Assembly (NCBI GenBank): GCA_905200265.1
Contig: CAJKJS010000123.1
Location: forward strand, 1 to 5,332
Source: an uncultured Oscillospiraceae bacterium
GTDB lineage: Bacteria; Bacillota; Clostridia; Oscillospirales; Acutalibacteraceae
Reading direction: 5' to 3'
Length of the DNA: 5,332 bases
A program made the translations under genes and the position numbers. The notes beneath the pieces were generated by a model. That model was not told the origin of the DNA. It was given only the letters and a program-made list of their open reading frames with translations, and did not search any database. Position 1 is the first letter of the stretch, and the number at the start of each line of letters is the position of its first letter. Shown here one piece after another: positions 1 through 5,332 of this stretch.

Positions 1-1
1 A

Positions 2-18
2 ATCGGATATATTCCGAT
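2..18. repeat. Short inverted repeat at the left edge
   Basis: A perfect 6-bp inverted repeat (ATCGGA, positions 2-7; TCCGAT, 13-18) encloses a 5-nt loop, TATAT. It lies downstream of the alr terminator. It has no T-run on either side, so it does not look like a terminator. It could be a small operator or the end of an RNA structure belonging to whatever lies left of the window. A 6-bp repeat can also occur by chance. The rest of positions 1-45 shows no gene. Confidence 0.25.
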
Positions 19-40
19 GGGCCGCTAATCATCTATTAAA

Positions 41-87
41 ACGAAAAACCGCCTTTGCCCCTAGGGGCAAAGGCGGTTTCTTTTTTC
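41..87. terminator. Bidirectional intrinsic terminator after alr
   Basis: Positions 46-79 form a perfect 34-nt palindrome: a 16-nt arm at 46-61 and its exact complement at 64-79, meeting at TA (62-63). As RNA it would fold into about 15 bp with a CUAG tetraloop. On the minus strand the stem is followed by TTTTTCGTTTT, counting the last stem bases. On the plus strand it is followed by TTTCTTTTTTC. Both orientations therefore have a U-tract. The stem base lies 11 nt beyond the alr stop codon. This is the expected end of the alr transcript. The plus-strand T-run suggests it may also terminate a convergent gene left of the window, which cannot be seen. Confidence 0.93.
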
Positions 88-90
88 TTC

Positions 91-1296
91 TTATTCAATC
101 CAGCTCTGGGTGTCGAAATAATTCATCTGGGTAATGGGTTTGCCATCCCGCAGGTAAATACGCGGTACCCGTTTGCCAATCAGGCAAATGGTTTCATACG
201 AAATCGTATCGGCTTTCTGAGACAATTCTTCCACCGAAAGGAACGTACCATGATCTTCGCCAAACAGTGTTACGGTTTGCCCCGGATGCACATCGTCAAT
301 ACCTGTCACATCAATCATCATCTGATCCATGCATACTCGCCCTACAATGGGGGCGCGTTTCCCGTTGACCAGTACATCCTCCTGCCCGGAAAGACGCCGC
401 GGGTATCCGTCTGCATACCCAATAGGCACCGTGGCCAGGGTCATGGCTTTGTCAGCCTGGAAGGTACGGCCATAACTGACCGTGGTACCGGGCACAATGG
501 TTTTTACATGGGAGATCACCGAACGCAAACTCATGGCCGGGCGCAGCGGAATGGGGTGACGCATCTGCCCGGACGGCAACAGCCCGTACTGAATAATCCC
601 CGGGCGCACCATAGAAAGCGCCATCTGGGGATAATCCAAAATCGCCCCGCTGTTGCAGCAATGGCAAATGGAAAAATGAATGCCTTTGGCTTCACAGTAC
701 GCAATCGCCGCACGGAAGCAACCATACTGCTGTTCGGTATAAGCTTCCCCGGCCTGAGCCTCATCCGCTACGGCAAAATGAGTAAAAATGCCTTCGGGAT
801 TCAGCCCTTCCAGGCGGCACGCTTCTTCAATTTCTATGAGGGAATGGTCATCGCGTCCTTGTTTCTGATAAAAAAAGCCAATGCGGCTCATGCCGGTATC
901 CACTTTGATATGGCACCGTACCCGCCCGTGGGCTTTTTGGGCCTGTTCCGACAAGGCCCGGGCATACTCCAGTGATAATACGCTTTGGGCAATATCTTCT
1001 TGCAGCAGCACCCCTGCCATTTCCGGCGGTGTGTATCCCAAAATCAAAATCGGCCGGCGAATGCCACTGCGGCGCAGCTGGACGGCTTCTTCCAAATTGC
1101 TTACCGCAAACCAATCAGCTCCCAGTTGCTGGTACAGTCTGGCAACCGTCGGAGCCCCATGCCCATAGGCGTCGGCTTTTACAACACAACACATCATGCT
1201 CTCTTTGGGAACTGCCCCGCGGATCGCTCGATAATTTTCCGTCAGGACATCGAGGTCGATCTCCGCCCATGTACGGCGCAAAAAATCATTCATCAT
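91..1296 (-). CDS. alr: Alanine racemase, PLP-dependent
   Basis: Interconverts L- and D-alanine in the cytoplasm and so supplies D-Ala for the D-Ala-D-Ala of peptidoglycan. The 401-residue product is slightly longer than the usual 360-390. The N-terminal TIM-barrel contains the PLP lysine, Lys40, in VVKADAYGHGA. Lys131 lies in KVDTGMSRIG, at the position carbamylated in Geobacillus Alr, with Arg138 following. THF (His173), Asn215-Ser216 and Arg231 in MVRPG match further cofactor-site positions. In the C-terminal beta domain, Tyr275 in VSYGRTF is the second catalytic base, supplied across the dimer. GYADGYPR (Tyr294) and CMDQ (Met323-Asp324) complete the substrate entry site. All key residues are present, so the gene looks functional. 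It starts ATGATG at 1296; the first ATG is 6 nt from GGAG and the second 9 nt, so either could be used. It ends in TAA. It lies 110 nt downstream of purL on the same strand. One variation is Lys375 where the Bacillus-type enzyme has a phosphate-contacting Tyr. Family assignment is near certain; biosynthetic rather than catabolic use is inferred. Confidence 0.97.
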   Translation of the reverse strand: MMNDFLRRTWAEIDLDVLTENYRAIRGAVPKESMMCCVVKADAYGHGAPTVARLYQQLGADWFAVSNLEEAVQLRRSGIRRPILILGYTPPEMAGVLLQEDIAQSVLSLEYARALSEQAQKAHGRVRCHIKVDTGMSRIGFFYQKQGRDDHSLIEIEEACRLEGLNPEGIFTHFAVADEAQAGEAYTEQQYGCFRAAIAYCEAKGIHFSICHCCNSGAILDYPQMALSMVRPGIIQYGLLPSGQMRHPIPLRPAMSLRSVISHVKTIVPGTTVSYGRTFQADKAMTLATVPIGYADGYPRRLSGQEDVLVNGKRAPIVGRVCMDQMMIDVTGIDDVHPGQTVTLFGEDHGTFLSVEELSQKADTISYETICLIGKRVPRIYLRDGKPITQMNYFDTQSWIE

Positions 1297-1302
1297 AAAA
1301 AG

Positions 1303-1306
1303 CTCC
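1303..1306 (-). promoter_or_regulatory. Ribosome binding site of alr
   Basis: The minus strand reads CGGAGCTTTTT then ATGATG. GGAG (1306-1303) ends 6 nt before the first ATG (1296) and 9 nt before the second (1293). Both spacings are workable, so the site supports a start here but cannot choose between M1 and M2. No in-frame alternative further downstream has comparable support, and the PLP-lysine motif needs this N-terminus. Confidence 0.75.
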
Positions 1307-1320
1307 GTTTCCCAATGATT

Positions 1321-1347
1321 TGACCCGGCGGCCAGATTTCGCCGTCA
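1321..1347 (-). other. Imperfect hairpin in the alr leader
   Basis: TGAC (1321-1324) pairs with GTCA (1344-1347), and GGCG (1327-1330) with CGCC (1340-1343). This gives an 8-bp stem interrupted by a 2-nt bulge (CC, 1325-1326) around a 9-nt loop. It sits between the hairpin after purL and the alr ribosome site, and no T-run follows it on either strand. It could protect the 5' end of a processed alr mRNA or shape the leader; both are inferences. It resembles no riboswitch class that I recognise. Confidence 0.35.
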
Positions 1348-1350
1348 GAT

Positions 1351-1390
1351 GGTGAAAAGGGCCGTCCTTCCCACCGGGAAAGGACGGCCC
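1351..1390 (-). terminator. Terminator-like hairpin between purL and alr
   Basis: A perfect 11-bp GC-rich stem (GGGCCGTCCTT at 1390-1380 of the minus strand, its complement at 1369-1359) encloses a 10-nt loop. The loop can add three inner G-C pairs (CCC/GGG) past a one-base bulge. The stem begins 16 nt after the purL stop codon and is followed on the minus strand by TTTTCACC. The stem is strong but the U-run is only four bases, so termination may be partial. As no clear promoter separates it from alr, read-through into alr is plausible. The plus strand has no comparable T-run, so it acts in the purL direction only. Confidence 0.75.
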
Positions 1391-1406
1391 CGGATTCCAC
1401 AATCGA

Positions 1407-4400
1407 TCAGCGGAAGTACTTCACACCGGAAGCAAACAGCTGCTGGTCTTTCAGACCCGGCACGTTCTTATACAGGTCTTGCCCCATACGTTCACTGTGA
1501 CCCATCTTGCCCAACACACGCCCGTCAGGACTGGTAATACCTTCAATGGCACACACCGATCCATTGGGGTTCCAGGTAATGGAACCGCTGGGTTTTCCGT
1601 CGGGGGTACAGTACTGCGTGGCCACCTGGCCGTTGGCAATCAGGCGGGACAGACTTTCTTCGTCTGCCACAAAACGACCTTCCCCATGGGACACCGGCAC
1701 AGCAAATACATCGCCAGCCTCTACCCCAGCCATCCAGGGCGAGCGCACCGACGTAATGCGGGTATAGGCCATACGGGACACGTGACGTCCCAGCGTATTA
1801 AAGGTCAATGTCGGCGCTTTTTCGCTGGGCGGCGTAATACGGCCATACGGCACCAGTCCCAATTTAATCAGCGCCTGGAAGCCGTTGCAAATGCCCAACA
1901 TCAAACCGTCCCGCTCTTCCAGCAATTCGGTTACCGCCTGCGCAATACGCGGGTTGCGGAAGGTGGTTGCAATAAACTTACCCGATCCATCGGGTTCGTC
2001 GCCGCCGGAGAATCCGCCGGGCAGCATAATGATCTGGGCTTTCTGGATGGCCTTTTCCATAGCGGCAATCGTTTCTTCAATCGCGCTGGCCGACAGGTTG
2101 CGCACGACTAGAATTTCAGTTTCAGCTCCCGCCTTTTCAAACGCACGAGCTGTATCATATTCGCAGTTCGTACCGGGGAATACCGGAATAAACACGCGGG
2201 GTTTCGCTGCTTTAATAGCGGGAGCCAGCGTGCTGTGGGCGCCGGTCAGCGGAATATCTTCTTCCACCTCGACGGTCTTCGCCTTGTTGGGGAAGATTTT
2301 CTCCAGCTTGCTGTTCCAAATTTCTTCCAGTTCGCTCAAAGCCAGCTTTTCGCCGCCCAGATCGATCACCGGTTCGGCACAGGTTTCACCCACCAGAATG
2401 CCACCCACGGGCAGCACACAGCCGGGTTCCATTTGCAGCAACAGCGAACCGCTCAGCGGTGCAAACAGTTTTTCCGCATCGAGGAACGACGGGTCAAATA
2501 CCACACCTACGCGGTTACCAAATGCCATTTTCGCTACTTCGGCTGCCACGCCACCTTCTTTCACTACACCCACTGCACGGACTTCGCCGCCGTGGATCAT
2601 AGACAGAACGGCCTGGTAGTAATTGGGTAGGGCTTCAAAATCGGGCAAATGCGTCGCTTCATCTTCCGGCAGCGGGAACAACACCAGTTTCGCACCCGGG
2701 TCCTGCAACGCCGCCGACATCGTGCGGCTTGCCTTGGTCATCGCCACGGCAAAGCTCACCAGTGTGGGCGGTACATCCAGTTCTTCGAAGCTACCGCTCA
2801 TGCTGTCCTTACCGCCAATGGCCGGCAGACCCAAATGCAGCTGTGCCGTTAGCGCGCCCAACAGAGCAGCCGCCGGTTTGCCCCAACGGCTGGGCACATC
2901 CCGCAAGCGTTCAAAATATTCCTGGAACGTCAACCGGGCCGTCATGGGGTCAGCCCCTACGGCACACAGTTTCGATAGGCTTTCCACCACGGCATAGGCG
3001 GCCCCATGGAACGGGGAGAATTTTGCAATGCCGGGGATATACCCGTAAGCCATGGCCGTCGCATCATCGGTTTCACCGTGGCGTACCGGCACTTTGGCCA
3101 CCATAGCATCTTCCGGCGTCATCTGGTACGTACCGGCAAAAGGCATCAGCACGGTAGCGGCACCGATGGATGCGTCAAACCGTTCGGCCAGGCCTTTCTG
3201 ACCGCACACTTCCAGCCGGGCCAGGTTTTTGCAGAAAGCATCGCACAAATGCTGCTGCCGCAGGCATTCCGGCACCTGATGACGGTAGTCGTCCTGCAAG
3301 CTGGCTTTTTCAATCAATACATCGGCGTTCTGGGTCACCCCATTGGTATCCAGGAACGACCGGCGAATATGCACAATTCGATCGCCGCGCCACGTCATCT
3401 GCAGCACCGGTTCCCGGGTAACAACAGCTACCACCGTCGCATCCAGGTTTTCACGGTCAGCTGCTTGAATAAACGCATCTACATCTTCCGGCGCCAGCAC
3501 CACGGCCATGCGTTCCTGGGATTCGGAAATCGCCAGCTCGGTGCCATCCAGCCCTTCGTATTTCTTCGGAACTTTGTCAAGGTTTACCGTCAGGCCATCC
3601 GCCAATTCACCGATAGCCACGCACACGCCGCCTGCACCAAAGTCGTTGCAGCGCTTAATGCGGCGGGATACATCCGGGTCGCGGAACAGGCGCTGAATTT
3701 TGCGTTCCGTCGGCGGGTTACCCTTTTGCACTTCGGCCCCACAGGTTTCAATGGATTCCACCGTATGGGCTTTACTGGAACCGGTAGCACCACCGCAGCC
3801 GTCACGTCCTGTTGCACCGCCCAGCAGCACAATCACATCGCCCTCTTCCGGGTCCAGACGTACAACCTGATCCTTCGGAACGGCACCAATGACCGCGCCG
3901 ATTTCCAGGCGTTTGGCCACATAACCGGGGTCATACAGTTCCGTAACCTGGCCGGTAGCCAGACCGATCTGGTTGCCATACGACGAATACCCCGATGCGG
4001 CACCGGTGGTAATTTTGCGGCTAGGCAGTTTGCCTTCCATCGTCTGAGCAAACGGCAGAGTGGGATCGCCGCTGCCCGTAACACGCATGGCCTGGTAGAC
4101 ATACGCGCGGCCCGACAACGGGTCACGAATGGCACCACCCAGGCACGTAGCCGCCCCACCAAAGGGTTCAATTTCGGTGGGATGGTTGTGTGTTTCATTT
4201 TTAAACTGAATCAACCAAGTTTCCGTTTTTCCGTCAATGGTGATGGGCGCTTCAATGGAGCAAGCATTGATTTCCTTGCTTTCGTCCAGGTCGTTGACCT
4301 GTCCGCGCTTTTTCAGCACTTTTGTGCCGATCACGGCCATATCCATCAGGGAGATGGGCCGGTCCGTCTCACCGTACACCTCATCCCGGCAAGCCAGATA

Positions 4401-5162
4401 TTCTTTCAGCGCTTTTTCTACCGCAGCGGCAATCTCGCCCTGTTCCACTTCGATGGAACGCAGCCGGGTCGAAAACGTGGTATGGCGGCAGTGGTCGCTC
4501 CAGTATGTGTCAATCACGCGCAGTTCTGTCACCGTGGGATCGCGCTTTTCTTCGTCACGGAAATAGTCCCGGCAGAACAGCAAATCGTCAAAGCTCATGG
4601 CAAAGCCCATGGAACCGAAGTAAGCTTTCATTTCTTCGTCATTCCACTGGGTAAAGCCCGTTACCCGAGCCACATCGGCAGGCACATCTGCTTTCATATC
4701 CAGGGATTCCGGTTTCTCCATGCTGGCCACGCGGGATTCCACGGGGTTAACCAGATACGTTTTGATTTTTTCCATTTCGGCATCGGTCAAATCGCCCTTT
4801 ACCGCAATCACGCGGGCCGTGGCTACCCGGGGACGTTCACCCTGGGTGAGCAACTGTACGCACTGGGCCGCCGAGTCCGCCCGCTGGTCATACTGGCCGG
4901 GCAGATATTCCATCGCAAACACGCGGTACCCGTCCGGGAACTTCATGTTTTCGGGGTACACATTGTCCACATTCGGTTCACTCAGAATGGTGCGGCTGGC
5001 TTTTTCAAATTGTTCTTTATCCAGGCCTTCCACATCGTAGCGATTAAAAAGGCGCACATCCGTAATAGCTGTTAATCCCAGATTGTCTCTGAGATCCGCC
5101 ATCATATGTTCGGCTTCCACTGCGAAACCGGGCTTCTTTTCCACAAATACTCGGATAACCAT
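1407..5162 (-). CDS. purL: Phosphoribosylformylglycinamidine synthase, single-chain clostridial type
   Basis: Catalyses step four of de novo purine synthesis in the cytoplasm: FGAR + glutamine + ATP gives FGAM + glutamate + ADP + phosphate. The 1251 residues are the full length for the single-chain clade found in Clostridia, bifidobacteria and streptococci. Residues 1-145 resemble PurS, with MVIRVFVEKKPG and then LPGQYDQRADSAAQ. A linker precedes the synthase core. The first half carries DTYWSDHCRHTTF (218-230; His224 matches the histidine of the EHCRHK motif in long PurL), KNETHNHPTE (321-330), the GRDGCGGATGSSK loop (452-464) and NDFGAGG (506-512). The second, pseudo-symmetric half carries KFSPFHGAAYAV (714-725) and GGKDSM (783-788). 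The C-terminal PurQ-like glutaminase (about 986-1251) has nucleophile Cys1092 in GICNGFQAL, SHGEG at 1158-1162, and GHSER supplying His1222 and Glu1224. No key residue is missing. ATG 5162 was chosen because GGAGAG lies 6 nt upstream and the PurS-like domain begins there. A longer in-frame GTG at 5249 would read through the promoter. Stop is TGA. Separate purS and purQ genes would be redundant. Confidence 0.98.
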   Translation of the reverse strand: MVIRVFVEKKPGFAVEAEHMMADLRDNLGLTAITDVRLFNRYDVEGLDKEQFEKASRTILSEPNVDNVYPENMKFPDGYRVFAMEYLPGQYDQRADSAAQCVQLLTQGERPRVATARVIAVKGDLTDAEMEKIKTYLVNPVESRVASMEKPESLDMKADVPADVARVTGFTQWNDEEMKAYFGSMGFAMSFDDLLFCRDYFRDEEKRDPTVTELRVIDTYWSDHCRHTTFSTRLRSIEVEQGEIAAAVEKALKEYLACRDEVYGETDRPISLMDMAVIGTKVLKKRGQVNDLDESKEINACSIEAPITIDGKTETWLIQFKNETHNHPTEIEPFGGAATCLGGAIRDPLSGRAYVYQAMRVTGSGDPTLPFAQTMEGKLPSRKITTGAASGYSSYGNQIGLATGQVTELYDPGYVAKRLEIGAVIGAVPKDQVVRLDPEEGDVIVLLGGATGRDGCGGATGSSKAHTVESIETCGAEVQKGNPPTERKIQRLFRDPDVSRRIKRCNDFGAGGVCVAIGELADGLTVNLDKVPKKYEGLDGTELAISESQERMAVVLAPEDVDAFIQAADRENLDATVVAVVTREPVLQMTWRGDRIVHIRRSFLDTNGVTQNADVLIEKASLQDDYRHQVPECLRQQHLCDAFCKNLARLEVCGQKGLAERFDASIGAATVLMPFAGTYQMTPEDAMVAKVPVRHGETDDATAMAYGYIPGIAKFSPFHGAAYAVVESLSKLCAVGADPMTARLTFQEYFERLRDVPSRWGKPAAALLGALTAQLHLGLPAIGGKDSMSGSFEELDVPPTLVSFAVAMTKASRTMSAALQDPGAKLVLFPLPEDEATHLPDFEALPNYYQAVLSMIHGGEVRAVGVVKEGGVAAEVAKMAFGNRVGVVFDPSFLDAEKLFAPLSGSLLLQMEPGCVLPVGGILVGETCAEPVIDLGGEKLALSELEEIWNSKLEKIFPNKAKTVEVEEDIPLTGAHSTLAPAIKAAKPRVFIPVFPGTNCEYDTARAFEKAGAETEILVVRNLSASAIEETIAAMEKAIQKAQIIMLPGGFSGGDEPDGSGKFIATTFRNPRIAQAVTELLEERDGLMLGICNGFQALIKLGLVPYGRITPPSEKAPTLTFNTLGRHVSRMAYTRITSVRSPWMAGVEAGDVFAVPVSHGEGRFVADEESLSRLIANGQVATQYCTPDGKPSGSITWNPNGSVCAIEGITSPDGRVLGKMGHSERMGQDLYKNVPGLKDQQLFASGVKYFR

Positions 5163-5168
5163 ATATGT

Positions 5169-5174
5169 CTCTCC
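5169..5174 (-). promoter_or_regulatory. Ribosome binding site of purL
   Basis: The minus strand reads GGAGAG (5174-5169), then ACATAT, then ATG at 5162. This is a strong Shine-Dalgarno match at the ideal 6-nt spacing. It fixes the start at 5162 and argues against the in-frame GTG at 5249, which would add 29 residues unlike any PurL N-terminus. Confidence 0.88.
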
Positions 5175-5179
5175 ATTCT

Positions 5180-5209
5180 GCCGCTCAGCGGCCAGCCTAT
5201 TCCGGGCCG
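5180..5209 (-). promoter_or_regulatory. Alternative small hairpins in the purL leader
   Basis: The leader just before the purL ribosome site is GC-rich and can fold in two mutually exclusive ways. One stem pairs 5180-5184 with 5188-5192 (GCCGC/GCGGC, 3-nt loop), ending 5 nt before the Shine-Dalgarno. The other pairs 5189-5193 with 5205-5209 (CGGCC/GGCCG, 11-nt loop). Both use 5189-5192, so only one can form at a time. This may affect translation, but both stems are only 5 bp. The leader lacks the conserved three-way core of a purine riboswitch, and I see no good PurR box. Function is speculative. Confidence 0.3.
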
Positions 5210-5232
5210 GTTTGGGGCGATTCGTTTCTTTT

Positions 5233-5261
5233 ATTGTACCATAAGGCACACCACAAAAAAA
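5233..5261 (-). promoter_or_regulatory. Extended -10 promoter of purL
   Basis: The minus strand carries TGGTACAAT: a -10 hexamer TACAAT (5238-5233, five of six consensus) preceded by TGn (5241-5239), an extended -10 element. Seventeen bases upstream the -35 window (5261-5256) is only a run of T, a poor match to TTGACA. The extended -10 and the AT-rich DNA upstream probably compensate. The predicted start near 5226 leaves a leader of about 64 nt. This is the only strong sigma-A-like promoter I see in front of purL. Confidence 0.65.
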
Positions 5262-5332
5262 GAGGTTTACTATTTTTTCCCCTCATATAAAACGGAAAAA
5301 CAGTTTTTTCTATATTTAAAGGCAAAAGGAAA
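5262..5332. other. AT-rich non-coding region upstream of the purL promoter
   Basis: No gene is visible here. The stretch is rich in A and T runs and includes a 6-bp hairpin (GAAAAA 5295-5300 with TTTTTC 5305-5310, loop CAGT). It probably serves as upstream promoter DNA for purL. On the plus strand it ends AAAGGCAAAAGGAAA, which would suit a ribosome site for a divergent gene starting just right of the window, and TATAAA (5286-5291) could be part of its promoter, but no start codon falls inside. The divergent reading is a weak inference. Confidence 0.3.

Noticed and set aside
55..975. 306-residue plus-strand reading frame opposite alr
   Set aside because: It begins inside the terminator palindrome and mirrors alr codon for codon, with no recognisable domain.
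3006..5075. 689-residue plus-strand reading frame opposite purL
   Set aside because: It is in codon register with purL and stays open because purL avoids TTA, CTA and TCA. It has no ribosome site and a composition typical of antisense shadows; purL on the other strand is unmistakable.
1407..5162. purL as a frame-damaged or unusual fusion
   Set aside because: The PurS-like, synthase and glutaminase parts follow the standard order of the clostridial single-chain enzyme, with all catalytic motifs intact and one uninterrupted frame.
91..5162. A purL-alr functional system
   Set aside because: The two enzymes act in unrelated pathways and a strong hairpin separates them. Adjacency alone does not support a joint function.
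5163..5249. 29-residue N-terminal extension of purL from a GTG at 5249
   Set aside because: It would read through the -10 element and the Shine-Dalgarno. The PurS-like domain begins exactly at ATG 5162, which has an ideally spaced GGAGAG.
5163..5332. Purine riboswitch or PurR box upstream of purL
   Set aside because: The leader of about 64 nt is short and lacks the conserved riboswitch loops and three-way junction. I found no convincing match to the CCGAAC-type PurR box.

Overview
The window carries two complete housekeeping genes, both on the minus strand and reading right to left. A single-chain phosphoribosylformylglycinamidine synthase (purL, 1251 codons) comes first, followed by an alanine racemase (alr, 401 codons). 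Together they fill about 93% of the sequence. I found no tRNA, rRNA, CRISPR array, insertion sequence, phage gene or toxin/defence gene, and I do not think the window holds an undescribed system.

Organism: the purL product is the ~1250-residue form with a PurS-like N-terminus, the FGAM synthase core and a C-terminal glutaminase. Firmicutes of the class Clostridia, bifidobacteria and streptococci carry this clade, which differs from both the ~1300-residue proteobacterial enzyme and the split PurS/PurL/PurQ of Bacillus. The racemase has the GKRVPR ending and ILGYTPPE-type wording familiar from Clostridia. The coding DNA is moderately GC-rich, while the promoter region is AT-rich with strong GGAG-type ribosome sites. 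A moderately GC-rich clostridial gut-type bacterium (Oscillospiraceae or a relative) is my inference, not a proven assignment.

Layout, right to left along the direction of transcription: 5262-5332 is AT-rich non-coding DNA. About 5233-5261 holds an extended -10 promoter, followed by a roughly 64-nt leader with small GC-rich hairpins and a good Shine-Dalgarno site. purL occupies 5162-1407. The 110-nt gap to alr contains a strong hairpin with a short U-run (probable purL terminator or attenuator) and then a second, imperfect hairpin. alr occupies 1296-91. A perfectly palindromic hairpin at 46-79, with T-rich flanks on both strands, ends the unit and could also stop a convergent gene outside the window. 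Positions 1-45 are non-coding.

The two enzymes belong to unrelated pathways: PurL to step four of de novo purine synthesis, Alr to D-alanine supply for peptidoglycan. Their adjacency looks like chromosomal neighbourhood rather than a functional pair. Whether alr depends on read-through from purL is the main open question, because no convincing promoter lies directly in front of alr.
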